Positions 51,486 through 60,971 are shown, counted from the first letter of the stretch. The stretch is 64,000 nucleotides of DNA from Methyloceanibacter caenitepidi (GCF_000828475.1 NZ_AP014648.1:868001-932000); one strand, 5' to 3'. Notes: generated from the letters alone by a model not told the origin. Made by a program: numbers and translations.

Positions 51486-52969
51486 TGACTTTGGCAGCGG
51501 TCTCTCAAACGGAAGCCTTGCAGCCGGTCCTCCAGCCCGGCGACAAGTCCGAGGCCATGTTGCGGCTCCTCACCTGCGGCTCCGTGGACGACGGCAAGTC
51601 GACCCTGATCGGCCGTCTGTTGTGGGATGCGGCCGGCGTGACCGACGATCAGCGTGCGCAGGTCATGCACGCCTCGCACGCCCGTGCCGTCAACGGGGAA
51701 CGCATCGACTTCTCGCTCCTGCTCGACGGCCTCGTTGCCGAACGCGAGCAGGGCATCACGATCGACATCGCATGGCGCTATTTCGAGACCGAGCGGCGCC
51801 GGTTCGTGATCATCGACTCGCCGGGGCACGAGCAATACACCCGCAACATGGCGACCGGCGCCTCGCATGCGGACGTCGCCATCCTGCTGGTCGATGCGCG
51901 CCATGGCGTGAAGCGTCAGACGCGGCGGCATGCGGCGATCTGCAACCTCGTTGGCATCAAAAAGGTCATTCTCGCCGTCAACAAGATGGATCAGATCGGC
52001 TGGTCCGAGGAGCGCTACCGCGCCATCGAAGAAGACTTCCGCTCCCTCGCGGGCAACTTCAGCTTTACGGATATCACCTCGATTCCCGTGGCGGCGTTGA
52101 CGGGGGCGAATGTCGTTGCGCGATCCGAGGAGATGCCGTGGTACGGCGGCCCAACGCTTTTGGAATACCTCGAGAGCGTCGAAGCCAGGACCGAGCCCGA
52201 GGACGCGCCGTTCCGGATGCCGGTGCAGATGGTCTTGCGGGCGGCGAACGACTTTCGCGGTTATGCGGGCACGGTGACGTCGGGCACGATCCGCGTCGGC
52301 GAGCGCATCGTCGATGCGCGCAGCGGACTCGGTGCGACCTTGCAGCGCATCTCGACCATGGACGGGGATCTGGCAAGCGCGTCGAGCGGCGATGCGGTCA
52401 CGCTCGTACTCGATACCGACCTCGACATTTCGCGTGGCGCCGTGCTGACGGAAACGCAGCGGCGGCCCACCAATGCCGATGTCATCGAGGCGCGTCTCGT
52501 TTGGCTGTCCGAGAAGCCGTTCGATCCGGAAGCAGGCTACCTGCTGCGCACGGCGACCGATCTAACGCCGGTCACTTCGGTGAGCGTCTCTACACTGATC
52601 GATTTCGAGACGCTTTCCTCGACACAGGCCCACACCTGCAGCATGAACGACATCGCCGACTGCCGCATTCTCCTCGGCCGGTCGACGGCGTTGGACCTCT
52701 TCGGCGATCTCCCGCTGACGGGCAACTTCGTCCTCGTCAATGCACTGGATGGCGCGACCGTCGCCGGCGGCGTGATCACATGGGTACAAACTGGTGCGGC
52801 GGCCGTTGGGGACAACGTACTGGTGCTTGACCGGGCCCGGCTGTCTGGCCTATGCGCGGACCTTGGCGATTCTCCGGAAGACAGGGCCGAATACGACAGA
52901 CGTGCCCAAGAGGTGGCGATTCTGTTACGGTCGGCCGGCGTTCCGGTGCTGATTGAGACGGATCGCTGA
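51485..52969 (+). CDS. cysN: Sulfate adenylyltransferase subunit 1 (CysN) with a vestigial APS kinase tail
   Basis: The GTPase subunit of ATP sulfurylase, 494 residues. GTPase motifs are complete: TCGSVDDGKSTLIGRLL (P-loop), EREQGITIDIAWRYF, DSPGHEQYTRNM, and NKMDQIGW. The EF-Tu-like domains end near residue 440. The last ~49 residues (VLDRARLSGLCADLGDSPED, then AEYDRRAQEVAILLRSAGVP) align with the interior of APS kinase (CysC), which in fused CysNC proteins reads VLDGDNVRHGLNRDLGF. The P-loop and the end of CysC are missing, so no kinase activity is expected. This agrees with an APS-type CysH upstream. The start is at the TAATG overlap with cysD. Confidence 0.93.
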   Translation: MTLAAVSQTEALQPVLQPGDKSEAMLRLLTCGSVDDGKSTLIGRLLWDAAGVTDDQRAQVMHASHARAVNGERIDFSLLLDGLVAEREQGITIDIAWRYFETERRRFVIIDSPGHEQYTRNMATGASHADVAILLVDARHGVKRQTRRHAAICNLVGIKKVILAVNKMDQIGWSEERYRAIEEDFRSLAGNFSFTDITSIPVAALTGANVVARSEEMPWYGGPTLLEYLESVEARTEPEDAPFRMPVQMVLRAANDFRGYAGTVTSGTIRVGERIVDARSGLGATLQRISTMDGDLASASSGDAVTLVLDTDLDISRGAVLTETQRRPTNADVIEARLVWLSEKPFDPEAGYLLRTATDLTPVTSVSVSTLIDFETLSSTQAHTCSMNDIADCRILLGRSTALDLFGDLPLTGNFVLVNALDGATVAGGVITWVQTGAAAVGDNVLVLDRARLSGLCADLGDSPEDRAEYDRRAQEVAILLRSAGVPVLIETDR

Positions 52970-53030
52970 AAAACCGTTGGATCCGTCTCGGTCCTGATCG
53001 TGCGGGATAAGTCGGGGGAGGCCCTCATAG

Positions 53031-53828
53031 ATGATTGATCTCAGCGGGGTCGTCGCCCTGCTGCCCCTCGCTGGTGCCGGATTCGGCGTCGGCTTCTTGG
53101 TGGGACTGACAGGCGTTGGCGGCGGCGCACTGATGACGCCGCTGCTTATTTCGAGTTTCGGCGTTCCGCCTTCCGTCGCGGTCGGTACGGACCTTCTCTA
53201 CGCGTCGGTGACCAAAACGGTCGGCGGCTGGCGGCATCATGTGCAGGAGAATGTCGACTGGCCGATCGTGCTGCGGCTGGCGATGGGATCGCTGCCGGCT
53301 TCGATCGTTCTGTTGGCCATCATCGCCTATGTGCCGTTGGACACCGAAGCGATGGCCGGGTGGATTCGCTTCGGCCTAGCCTTTGCGCTCCCCGTCAGTG
53401 CGCTGGCGATCGTGCTCTATCCCATCATGATGAAGGCGCACGTGAACGGGACCGAGACGGACGGTCCGCCCAAGCGTGCTGTGCTTACGGTACTGTTCGG
53501 CGCCGCCCTTGGGTTTCTCGTTACGCTCACCTCTGTCGGTGCCGGCGCCATCGGTGTGGTCGTGCTGGCGCTGCTGTTCCCGGCTCTTCCGGCCAAACGC
53601 ATCGTCGGGTCGGACATCGCCCATGCCGTGCCGCTGACGCTCGTCGCGGGGGCAGGGCACCTTGGACTGGGCCATGTGGATTTCGGGATTTTGGCGGCGC
53701 TACTGGTCGGGTCGATCCCGGGCATCTTGCTCGGCACGCGCCTTGCGGGTGTCGCACCGGAGTGGCTGCTCCGGCCGCTGCTCGCGATAACTTTGTGCTA
53801 CGCCGCGTACGCGCTCCTCACCAAGTAA
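53031..53828 (+). CDS. TSUP family permease linked to sulfate assimilation
   Basis: A 265-residue inner-membrane permease with the TSUP motif GFLVGLTGVGGGALMTPLLI in the first half and LGFLVTLTSVGAGAIGVVVL in the second. Eight or so helices. It follows cysN by 61 bases in the same direction, so it may be the last gene of the sulfur operon and could export excess sulfite or take up sulfate or a sulfur compound. The sequence is not close to the TSUP at 34276. Substrate is inferred from neighbours only. Confidence 0.87.
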   Translation: MIDLSGVVALLPLAGAGFGVGFLVGLTGVGGGALMTPLLISSFGVPPSVAVGTDLLYASVTKTVGGWRHHVQENVDWPIVLRLAMGSLPASIVLLAIIAYVPLDTEAMAGWIRFGLAFALPVSALAIVLYPIMMKAHVNGTETDGPPKRAVLTVLFGAALGFLVTLTSVGAGAIGVVVLALLFPALPAKRIVGSDIAHAVPLTLVAGAGHLGLGHVDFGILAALLVGSIPGILLGTRLAGVAPEWLLRPLLAITLCYAAYALLTK

Positions 53829-53871
53829 GATGTGAGGAGCGCCCGAGCCCGGCGATCGTAGAAATCGTGCC

Positions 53872-54090
53872 TTAGGCAACCCGTTTCTCGGGTTCAACGC
53901 CGAGATACTCGTCAACATTTTGCTTGGCTGCCGCGAGTGCCTCCTCGGGCGTGGACGAAAGCGTCCGCAAGGGGGACATGGCCAGCATAGGAAGATCGTC
54001 CCGTGTAGGGATGATGTTCGCACACCAATTCGACCATTCCTGACGAAGCCGGATTTCGTAGCCTCGGTATTGGGACTTATCGCTTACCAT
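53872..54090 (-). CDS. Small conserved-type cytoplasmic protein, unknown
   Basis: A 72-residue protein without a signal peptide: MVSDKSQYRGYEIRLRQEWS begins it, a WCANIIPTRDDLP segment follows, and the end is a helical LSSTPEEALAAAKQNVDEYL. The YRGYEIRLRQEWSxWxAxIxPT pattern resembles small single-domain beta-hairpin proteins common in Hyphomicrobiales, but I cannot assign a family. GGAGG sits 7 bases before the ATG, which supports expression. It converges with the TSUP gene. Confidence 0.7.
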   Translation of the reverse strand: MVSDKSQYRGYEIRLRQEWSNWCANIIPTRDDLPMLAMSPLRTLSSTPEEALAAAKQNVDEYLGVEPEKRVA

Positions 54091-54364
54091 TGTCGCTACC
54101 TCCGCGATTCACGTCCCCCGTGCCTCTAGACATTGGGATTGCCACGGAACTTTCAATAGGAACGGCCCAGGATCGCACGCACGGCGGGGCTGGAGACGTG
54201 GATCCCGCCTCTATGGTTAAGTAGGACTTATCAGAGTGTTAGCCGCGGCGGTGGTCTTTCCGGACCACTGGAGAGACGCCGATATTGCGAAGATTTAATC
54301 TCGGCCGCACCGGCGTTTTTTTTGGCCTACTTGGCCGTGGCGGCTTTTGTCCTCGCCGCCGGGG

Positions 54365-54595
54365 TTAGCACCTGTTCTTGAGGAATCCGCGGTTCATGAA
54401 GCGCGGATTGCGCATGAAGGGCGGCACGGGCGCTTTCTTGCAATCCTTGGCGGCGGTGCTCTTCTTCTTTTGCTTCTTTTGAACGCTCGCTTTTTCATCC
54501 GAATATTTCTTCGCGACGACGGGGCCGCTCGCGAGACCCACCGCACCGCACAGAACGATTGCGATGATCGTCGGTAGGCGGACTAGCATTCTCAT
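54365..54595 (-). CDS. Small secreted basic protein, unknown
   Basis: A 76-residue protein with a hydrophobic N-terminus (MRMLVRLPTIIAIVLCGAVG, cleavage near VVAKK) and a strongly basic mature part (YSDEKASVQKKQKKKSTAAK), ending in PFMRNPRFMNRGFLKNRC. GGAGGAG lies 7 bases before the ATG, which overlaps the stop of the upstream gene as ATGA, so the two are coupled. I do not recognise a family. Two cysteines may be linked or metal-bound. Confidence 0.65.
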   Translation of the reverse strand: MRMLVRLPTIIAIVLCGAVGLASGPVVAKKYSDEKASVQKKQKKKSTAAKDCKKAPVPPFMRNPRFMNRGFLKNRC

Positions 54596-54993
54596 GTGGC
54601 TTCTCCTCCGTGCGTTTTGTCGCGCGTCTTCCGCGCCAGGACGTGCTCGAAAGCAGTCGGCAGCGACACGTTGTGCGGCGCTGTTGCAAACATCGGCGCG
54701 ATGTCTTCCGGGCTGTAGCCCGCCAGGCGGCAGCCGATGGGTGCGACGTCGAACAAGGCCCAGGGGCGCATCCGCGTGAAGCGGAGAAAGTCGTTCACGC
54801 TCGCGGCGATGTCTTGGCGCGGCCGTGGCCTGCCCGTACCGCTCCGTGTGGGAATCGCATAGGCGTTTCCTTGCGGCCCGCAACCCCGACCGTAGACCGC
54901 GCCACGGGTGCGCAGCGCGACCAGGGCGTCGCCGTCAGTATGGTGTCCGGCAATATCGGAACCGAACACAAAGACTGGACGGTCCATGTGCAT
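54592..54993 (-). CDS. A1S_2505-like (phage non-structural protein-like) small protein
   Basis: A 133-residue cytoplasmic protein. PVFVFGSDIAGHHTDGDALV, GAVYGRGCGPQGNAYAIPTR and DVAPIGCRLAGYSPEDIAPM match the A1S_2505 family, whose members typically read FVFGSNLAGRHGxGAA and AYAIPTK. The fold is likely macro-domain-like, so a nucleotide or ADP-ribose-related role is possible but untested. GGGAGG lies 8 bases before the ATG. The stop overlaps the start of the small secreted basic protein, an unusual partner for this family. Confidence 0.78.
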   Translation of the reverse strand: MHMDRPVFVFGSDIAGHHTDGDALVALRTRGAVYGRGCGPQGNAYAIPTRSGTGRPRPRQDIAASVNDFLRFTRMRPWALFDVAPIGCRLAGYSPEDIAPMFATAPHNVSLPTAFEHVLARKTRDKTHGGEAT

Positions 54994-55048
54994 CGTTTGG
55001 CCTCCCGATTTTGAGCGGCGCGCCCCGCCGGGCGAGGCGCGCCCGATA

Positions 55049-55378
55049 CTAGCGAATGCAGGCGTTGTATTTATTGCGCCACTTGGCCGCGCGCGTTTCC
55101 TGATACCGCTTGCGGTAATACTCGCAGTTCCGCGTCAAAGCGGCGTGGCCCGCGCCGACACCGGCGCCGACCCACAGTGCGCGTGTGCCCCAGCGGGCGC
55201 CCTGATACACGCCGCGGCCCACCCCGCGCGCGCCTCGGTAGACACCCCGCGTTGCAGCGTTGAGCCCGTTGCCGACGCTCCTCGCAACGTGCGGCCGTGC
55301 ATCCACGGGCGCGTGGAAAGTGACCGTCGCGGCAAGCGCGACAAAGCAAAAGATCGCAAGTGCTGTGATTGTTTTCAT
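55049..55378 (-). CDS. Small secreted Arg/Gly-rich protein
   Basis: A 109-residue exported protein. Signal peptide MKTITALAIFCFVALAATVT is cleaved near VDARP. The mature chain is rich in Arg, Gly and Tyr (ATRGVYRGARGVGRGVYQGA) with a hydrophobic Gly-zipper-like stretch (LWVGAGVGAGHAALT). It ends with NCEYYRKRYQETRAAKWRNK and ACIR, whose two cysteines may pair. GGAGG is 11 bases before the ATG. No family is recognised. Confidence 0.65.
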   Translation of the reverse strand: MKTITALAIFCFVALAATVTFHAPVDARPHVARSVGNGLNAATRGVYRGARGVGRGVYQGARWGTRALWVGAGVGAGHAALTRNCEYYRKRYQETRAAKWRNKYNACIR

Positions 55379-55643
55379 GGCCCGGTTTCCTCCCTGTCCT
55401 AGCCGTCGCAAAGCCTAGCACATTGCCACGGGGTGATCTGCCCTTTGCGTTTGTGTTGATCGCTGCGCGGAGTACTGGGCACCTGACGCCCCAGCAAGGG
55501 TCCGGTCAGTGCGCGGTGCCGGGTGCCGGCATCCCCCGCGGAGCCTTCAAACAAGCCGGGCGAGAGTTAAGGATAACAGCGCTTTGGCCTAGCTTGGGAT
55601 TTTATCCGCATGCTGTATTTGCTGCTGTCCAAGGGAGAGAGAT

Positions 55644-55949
55644 ATGACCCGGAAATCCGCACTTTGCTTTTCGGCTGTTTGCGCTTCGATCTTTGCGTTT
55701 GCGCTGGTGATGTTCTCGCCGTCCCAGGCTTCCGCCTGCGGCCGCTATGTCGGCTATGGATACGCGACCACGTGCTGTTGTTCCTGCGTCACCTATTGCG
55801 GCGGCTATGCCCGTGGACGGGGTTACGGCCGTGCCTATGCTGGCTACAGCTATGCCTATCCCCGTTACGGCTACGCCTACCCGCGTTACCCGTATGCACG
55901 GGGCTATGCTCGGCGTCAGTTGCGCCGTGAGGCCATCCGCGGCTGGTAG
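55644..55949 (+). CDS. Small secreted Tyr/Gly/Cys-rich protein
   Basis: A 101-residue protein. The signal sequence is MTRKSALCFSAVCASIFAFA plus LVMFSPSQASA. The mature part has a Cys cluster (YATTCCCSCVTYCGGYARG) followed by tandem Tyr-Pro/Gly-Arg repeats (YSYAYPRYGYAYPRYPYARG) and a basic end (RRQLRREAIRGW). GGGAGAG lies 4-6 bases before the ATG. The composition suggests a surface or envelope structural protein, possibly cross-linked. It is divergent from the Arg/Gly-rich gene. Confidence 0.65.
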   Translation: MTRKSALCFSAVCASIFAFALVMFSPSQASACGRYVGYGYATTCCCSCVTYCGGYARGRGYGRAYAGYSYAYPRYGYAYPRYPYARGYARRQLRREAIRGW

Positions 55950-56076
55950 CGGGCGCGAGTCCCACCCCGCCCGATCTGGGCACACGAGCAGGACCTGAGG
56001 CCTGACTGCCGTCGCACGCGGACACGCGTTCGCCGAGCACGAGGCTGCTGGGGCCGCCGCGAAGTTTTTGGAAACC

Positions 56077-56151
56077 TGGTGCCGCCGGACAGGATCGAAC
56101 TGTCGACCTCGTCATTACCAATGACGCGCTCTACCACTGAGCTACGGCGGC
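56077..56151 (-). tRNA. tRNA-Thr (GGT)
   Basis: Read on the minus strand: acceptor GCCGCCG/CGGCGGC, D arm GCTCAGTGGTAGAGC, anticodon stem CGTCA/TGACG with loop TTGGTAA (anticodon GGT), T loop TTCGATC and an encoded CCA. No duplicate 3' half is seen around it, unlike tRNA-Gly. Confidence 0.95.
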
Positions 56152-56401
56152 GTTCCATTGACCTGACGGCGCGGCGCGATCTGTCGTGCGATCGCGAGGC
56201 TCCGTTGGTGGTCGGTGGGTCCGCGACGGGCGGGCTGACCTGAGAATCCCTTTTTAGGGAATCGTTGGGGGTGCCCCCTCCCGGTGCGGCGCGCAAACTG
56301 CCATAGCGGGCCTTGTGACGCAAGGATTCCGGATCCTCTTACCGCCTTCGAGACAATAGGGTAAAAGGCCCGGGCCCAGAAAGCCTGACAGGGGTGGCGG
56401 A

Positions 56402-56569
56402 ATGGCCGGAGAAGACAAGCGCGCGCCGAAATCAGCGCCTATACAGGCAAAGGATGCAAAGCAGGAGCGCCTGGCCCAGGCGCTGCGGGCCAACTTGTTG
56501 AAACGCAAAGAGAACGCCCGCGCCAAGCGCACGGGCTCGAAGGCCCCCGATGATGGGGGACAGGGATGA
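56402..56569 (+). CDS. Small basic protein upstream of murA
   Basis: A 55-residue protein (MAGEDKRAPKSAPIQAKDAK, ERLAQALRANLLKRKENARA, KRTGSKAPDDGGQG). It is highly charged and helical with no signal peptide. AGGGG lies 8 bases before the ATG. Small basic ORFs of this kind precede murA in other Hyphomicrobiales, so I call it a real gene, though the family name is not known to me. It is 102 bases before murA in the same direction. Confidence 0.65.
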   Translation: MAGEDKRAPKSAPIQAKDAKQERLAQALRANLLKRKENARAKRTGSKAPDDGGQG

Positions 56570-56671
56570 CGCGGAAAGGGTAGACTGGCCGCTTGCCGCA
56601 TCGCCGATCGCGGCCAATCAGGGGAAACGGGGCGCGTAAGACTCAAGGCGCTTCAGAGGGAGTAGCGCGTT

Positions 56672-57961
56672 ATGGATCGTATCCGCATTGTGGGCGGCGA
56701 ACGGCTCAAGGGCACCATTCGGATCAGCGGTGCCAAGAACGCGGCGTTGCCGCTGATGATTGCGAGCCTTCTCACCGATGAGACGTTGACGCTCCACGGC
56801 ATGCCGCGCCTCGCGGACGTGGCGTTGCTCGCGCGCATCCTCGGCAATCACGGTGTGGACGTGACCATCGCTGGCAAACGAGCCGGGCAAGACACGAACG
56901 ATGGACAGACCTACAAGCTGACCGCGGCCGAGATCGTCGACACCACGGCGCCCTACGAGATGGTCGCGCGCATGCGCGCCAGCTTCTGGGTGCTGGCGCC
57001 GCTGCTGGCGCGGTGCGGCGAGGCCAAGGTGTCTCTGCCCGGCGGCTGCGCCATCGGCACGCGCCCCGTCGACCTTCATCTTGTGGCGCTCGAGGCGCTC
57101 GGCGCCGACATCGAGCTCGACGCCGGCTACGTCATCGCCAAGGCGCCGAAGGGCCTTAAGGGCAACCGGATCCACCTGGCCAAGGTTTCGGTGGGCGCGA
57201 CCCACAATGCCCTGATGGCGGCGGTGCTGGCCGAGGGCGACACCGAAATCGTGAACGCCGCCCGGGAGCCCGAGGTTGGCGATCTCGCTGCCTGCCTGGT
57301 CGCCATGGGCGCAAAGATCGAGGGCATCGGCACCTCAACGTTGCAGGTCCAAGGCGTGTCCTCGCTGCACGGGGCCGAGCATCGCGTGCTGCCGGATCGC
57401 ATCGAGACCGGCACCTACGCCATGGCCGCGGCGATCACGGGCGGCGACATCTTTTTGGAAGGCGCTCGCGCTGAGCTTCTCCAGGAAGCGCTCGAGGCGC
57501 TGCGCTCGACGGGCGTCGAGGTTTACGAAGAGACCGGCGGCCTCCGCGTGTGCCGCAACGGTCACGGACTCGAGGCCGTGTCCGTGGAAACGCAGCCGTT
57601 CCCGGGTTTCCCGACCGACCTCCAGGCCCAGCTCATGGCGCTGATGTGCACGGCAAAGGGCGTTTCGGAGGTGCGAGAGACCATATTCGAGAACCGGTTC
57701 ATGCATGTGCAGGAACTGGCCCGGCTCGGGGCCCGCATAGATCTTCGCGGCGATACGGCGCTGGTGCACGGGGTCAACGGGCTCCGCGGCGCGCCCGTCA
57801 TGGCGACGGATCTGCGCGCGTCTGTCTCGCTCATCATCGCGGGGCTCGCCGCGCAAGGCGAGACCACAATCGGCCGCGTGTACCATTTGGACCGCGGATT
57901 CGACCGGCTCGAAGAGAAATTGCGCAACTGCGGCGCTCAGATCGACCGCATCGCCGGCTAG
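56672..57961 (+). CDS. murA: UDP-N-acetylglucosamine 1-carboxyvinyltransferase MurA
   Basis: First committed step of peptidoglycan synthesis: transfers enolpyruvate from PEP to UDP-GlcNAc. The 429-residue protein keeps K22 ([11 protein letters not shown]) and the PEP-binding, fosfomycin-target Cys at about residue 126 in [16 protein letters not shown]. Other blocks are [40 protein letters not shown] and [15 protein letters not shown]. It is probably the first large gene of the block murA-DUF2948-hisD-UPF0262-phosphatase, a standard order in the Hyphomicrobiales. Confidence 0.96.
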   Translation: MDRIRIVGGERLKGTIRISGAKNAALPLMIASLLTDETLTLHGMPRLADVALLARILGNHGVDVTIAGKRAGQDTNDGQTYKLTAAEIVDTTAPYEMVARMRASFWVLAPLLARCGEAKVSLPGGCAIGTRPVDLHLVALEALGADIELDAGYVIAKAPKGLKGNRIHLAKVSVGATHNALMAAVLAEGDTEIVNAAREPEVGDLAACLVAMGAKIEGIGTSTLQVQGVSSLHGAEHRVLPDRIETGTYAMAAAITGGDIFLEGARAELLQEALEALRSTGVEVYEETGGLRVCRNGHGLEAVSVETQPFPGFPTDLQAQLMALMCTAKGVSEVRETIFENRFMHVQELARLGARIDLRGDTALVHGVNGLRGAPVMATDLRASVSLIIAGLAAQGETTIGRVYHLDRGFDRLEEKLRNCGAQIDRIAG

Positions 57962-58047
57962 GCGCCTGATTTTCGGAATGTCTTCCGAAGCAGACCGAAA
58001 GCATGGTAGGTCCAAGTCAGTTATGCTCTTACCGGTGATTTCTTCTT

Positions 58048-58605
58048 ATGACGACGCTTAAGCTGCTCGCTCTCGACGAGGAAGACTTGCAAGTCGTGTC
58101 CTCGCAACTTCAGGACGCGGTCGTGCGGGTCGGTGATATGGCCTATTTGCCGTCGCAGAAGCGGTTCGCGGCTGTCCTGAACCGGTTCGACTGGCAGAGC
58201 GCCGCCGTAGACGCCGATGGAGAGCGTTTTCGCCGGCTGCGCACGGCGCTGCGCTTCGACCGGGTGCTCGGCGCCCGCCACAAGGCTCTCGCCCCGCAGA
58301 ACAAGGACCGGGTCCTGTCTCTGCTCGCTATTGGCTTCGAGGAGGGCGAGGCGCCCGGCGGCAGGGTCGTGCTGTATTTCGCGGGCGATGTGACGGTGCA
58401 ACTCGACGTCGAGTGCATCGAGGCGGAGATGCGCGACCTGGGGCCTGCCTGGCGGACCCGCAACAAGCCGAAACACCCAAGCGAAGGCGAAGCCCAAGGC
58501 GGCACCGAAGTCGACCCTCAGGTCGACCCGCAAGTCGATGCCCAAGGCGACGCTACGATGTCAGCCGAGACAGAGTCGAAACGCTCCAAAGCCGCGGGCG
58601 TTTGA
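58048..58605 (+). CDS. DUF2948 family protein
   Basis: A 185-residue cytoplasmic protein. LKLLALDEEDLQVVSSQLQD, AVVRVGDMAYLPSQKRFAAV and LNRFDWQSA mark DUF2948, and the middle is beta-rich (VVLYFAGDVTVQLDVECIEA). The C-terminal 35 residues are a low-complexity acidic tail with a repeated DPQVD element, longer than usual. Found next to hisD and murA in many Hyphomicrobiales. Function unknown. It ends 6 bases before hisD and is in the same operon. Confidence 0.88.
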   Translation: MTTLKLLALDEEDLQVVSSQLQDAVVRVGDMAYLPSQKRFAAVLNRFDWQSAAVDADGERFRRLRTALRFDRVLGARHKALAPQNKDRVLSLLAIGFEEGEAPGGRVVLYFAGDVTVQLDVECIEAEMRDLGPAWRTRNKPKHPSEGEAQGGTEVDPQVDPQVDAQGDATMSAETESKRSKAAGV

Positions 58606-58611
58606 GGTCGT

Positions 58612-59910
58612 ATGGTTCAGATGCTGGATACCCGTGAGGACGGCTTCGCGGCCCGCTTCGAGGCGTTGCTCGGCATGAAACGCGAGTCCTCGGCGGACGT
58701 GAACGACGCCGTCGCCAAGATCATCACCGATGTCCGCGCCCGCGGCGACGAGGCTCTCATCGATTTCACACAGAGATTCGATCAGCTCGATCTTCGCGAA
58801 GCCGGTATTGCCGTGTCGGAAGCCGATATTGCGGCCGCACTCGCCGCCTGCGACGAGGAGACGGTCGACGCGCTGAAACTCGCTCATGAGCGCATCCTCG
58901 CTCACCACAGCCGGCAGCTCCCGTCGAGCGAGACCTATACCGACGCCACGGGCGTGGAACTCGGTCAGCGCTGGTCGCCGGTCTCATCGGCCGGTCTTTA
59001 CGTGCCGGGCGGCACCGCCAGCTATCCGAGCTCGGTCCTGATGAATGCCGTGCCCGCCAAGGTCGCGGGCGTAGAGCGCCTGGTCATGGTGGTCCCATCG
59101 CCGCGCGGCGAGCTCAATCCTCTGGTGCTTGTGGCCGCCGCGCTCGCAGGCGTCGACGAGATCTACCGCGTCGGCGGCGCGCAAGCGATTGCCGCGCTCG
59201 CCTTCGGCACCGAAACGATCCGTCCCGTGTCGATCATCGTCGGCCCCGGCAACGCCTATGTCGCCGCGGCCAAGAGGCAGGTCTTCGGCCAGGTCGGCAT
59301 CGATATGGTCGCCGGGCCGTCCGAAGTGGTGGTCATTGCTGACAACGAGAACGATCCGGCTTGGATCGCCAGCGATCTGTTGGCGCAGGCCGAGCACGAC
59401 ACTGCAGCGCAATCCATTCTCATCACCGATGACGCCAACTTCGCCGACGAGGTCGTGGCGGCCGTGGAGACACAGTTGAAGACGCTCCCGCGTGCGCAGA
59501 CCGCACGGGCAAGCTGGGAGGATTTCGGCGCGGTGATCCTTGTCGAAAGCCTCGACGAGGCCCCAGCGCTGTCCGACCGGCTTGCCCCGGAGCATCTGGA
59601 AATCGCCACCGCGAACGCGGACGCGCTCACGGAAAAAGTCCGGCACGCGGGCGCCATCTTCGTCGGCCGCTACACGCCGGAGGTTATCGGTGACTACGTG
59701 GCGGGCACCAATCACGTCCTACCGACCGCGCGCAGCGCCCGGTTCGCATCGGGACTCGGCGTGCTCGATTTCATGAAGCGCACCTCGCTTCTCAAGCTCG
59801 ACGCCGAGAGCCTCAAGACGCTTGGGCCTGCGGCCATGACGCTTGCGCGGGCCGAAGGGCTCGATGCCCACCGCCGCTCCGTCGGCATCAGACTGAATCT
59901 GCCGGATTGA
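58612..59910 (+). CDS. hisD: Histidinol dehydrogenase HisD
   Basis: Zn and NAD-dependent enzyme for the last two steps of histidine synthesis. The 432-residue protein has [54 protein letters not shown], and [13 protein letters not shown] with the zinc ligands Gln and His. The C-terminal ligands are in [10 protein letters not shown] and AGTNHVLPT. The ATG is in [10 protein letters not shown]. The stop lies 2 bases before UPF0262, so co-translation is likely. Confidence 0.96.
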   Translation: MVQMLDTREDGFAARFEALLGMKRESSADVNDAVAKIITDVRARGDEALIDFTQRFDQLDLREAGIAVSEADIAAALAACDEETVDALKLAHERILAHHSRQLPSSETYTDATGVELGQRWSPVSSAGLYVPGGTASYPSSVLMNAVPAKVAGVERLVMVVPSPRGELNPLVLVAAALAGVDEIYRVGGAQAIAALAFGTETIRPVSIIVGPGNAYVAAAKRQVFGQVGIDMVAGPSEVVVIADNENDPAWIASDLLAQAEHDTAAQSILITDDANFADEVVAAVETQLKTLPRAQTARASWEDFGAVILVESLDEAPALSDRLAPEHLEIATANADALTEKVRHAGAIFVGRYTPEVIGDYVAGTNHVLPTARSARFASGLGVLDFMKRTSLLKLDAESLKTLGPAAMTLARAEGLDAHRRSVGIRLNLPD

Positions 59911-59912
59911 TC

Positions 59913-60416
59913 ATGACCGAGACGGACGACGACAGCCCTTTTCCGGATACCGCCCGTTTGCTTGCCGTCACGTTGGACGAGGCCTCGCTGGGCCGCGACA
60001 GCGTCGAAGTCGAGCATGAGCGCGAGGTCGCCATCTTCGATCTCCTGGAGAAGAACAATTTTCTTCTGGAGGGCGACGGGTTGGATGGGCCCTACACGCT
60101 GCATCTGTCGCTGGCCGACAACCGGCTTGTATTCGCCATCTCCGATGAAGACGGCAACGCGCTGCAGCAGATCATGCTGTCGCTGTCGCCGTTCCGCCGC
60201 ATCGTGAAGGACTATTTCCTGATCTGCGACAGCTACTACGCCGCCATCAAGACCCAACCCGCCTCCAAGATCGAGGCGATCGATATGGGGCGCCGCGGGC
60301 TGCACGACGAGGGGAGCCAGCTCTTGCTGGAGCGCCTGAAGGGCAAGGTCACGGTGGACATCGCCACCGCAAGGCGACTGTTCACGCTTCTTTGCGCGCT
60401 TCACTGGAAGGGCTGA
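59913..60416 (+). CDS. UPF0262 family protein
   Basis: A 167-residue cytoplasmic protein of UPF0262, a family typical of alphaproteobacteria and usually between hisD and a phosphatase gene. Conserved blocks are [59 protein letters not shown] and [20 protein letters not shown]. No catalytic motif is visible. The ATG at 59913 is used, two bases after the hisD stop. Confidence 0.92.
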   Translation: MTETDDDSPFPDTARLLAVTLDEASLGRDSVEVEHEREVAIFDLLEKNNFLLEGDGLDGPYTLHLSLADNRLVFAISDEDGNALQQIMLSLSPFRRIVKDYFLICDSYYAAIKTQPASKIEAIDMGRRGLHDEGSQLLLERLKGKVTVDIATARRLFTLLCALHWKG

Positions 60417-60420
60417 TCCG

Positions 60421-60873
60421 TTGAGCGCTGGCGGGGATCTGCCCGGCGCCGTTCTCTTCGCGTGTGCCAGCAACGCTATTCGCTCGCCGATGGCCGCGGC
60501 CATGTTGCGCCATCTGGCGGGACGGCGGATTTATGTGGAATCCGCAGGCGTCCGGGCAGGTGAGCCCGACCCGTTTGCGATCGCGGTCATGGACGAGATC
60601 GGCATCGACATTTCGGATCACGTGCCGCAGGCCATCGACGATCTCCATGATCTCGGCTTCGACCGCATCGTCACCCTGGCGCCCGAGGCTCAGCACAAGG
60701 CGCTCGAACTCGCGCAAGGCTATGCCATCGACGTGGTGTATTGGCCAACGCCGGACCCCACGCTCGCCACGGGGCCCCGCGACGTGATTCTCGATGCGTA
60801 TCGCGCGGTTCGCGACCGCTTGTTCAGCAAGATCAAGGCCGAATTTCCGGTGCAAGGGGCCGGGGGCGTCTAG
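60421..60873 (+). CDS. Low-molecular-weight phosphotyrosine phosphatase-like protein
   Basis: A 150-residue phosphatase of the LMW-PTP/ArsC fold. The P-loop is CASNAIRS (C-X5-R-S) near residue 15, and the general acid region is YWPTPDPT (Asp near 124). It starts with TTG, 4 bases after the UPF0262 stop, a common arrangement. The usual next gene, infA, is not present here. The substrate is unknown. Confidence 0.88.
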   Translation: MSAGGDLPGAVLFACASNAIRSPMAAAMLRHLAGRRIYVESAGVRAGEPDPFAIAVMDEIGIDISDHVPQAIDDLHDLGFDRIVTLAPEAQHKALELAQGYAIDVVYWPTPDPTLATGPRDVILDAYRAVRDRLFSKIKAEFPVQGAGGV

Positions 60874-60971
60874 GCCTGGTTGCCGGGAGAGGAGATTCTT
60901 TCGCCGATCCGGGAACGCCTTGAGCGCGGAGCCGTTTTTCCTTCGTCCCCTAGTAACGATTGGACCGGACG

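Noticed and set aside
54347-54577. Plus-strand frame with a hydrophobic stretch
   Set aside because: It is opposite the small secreted basic gene, which has a strong ribosome-binding site and a coupled start.
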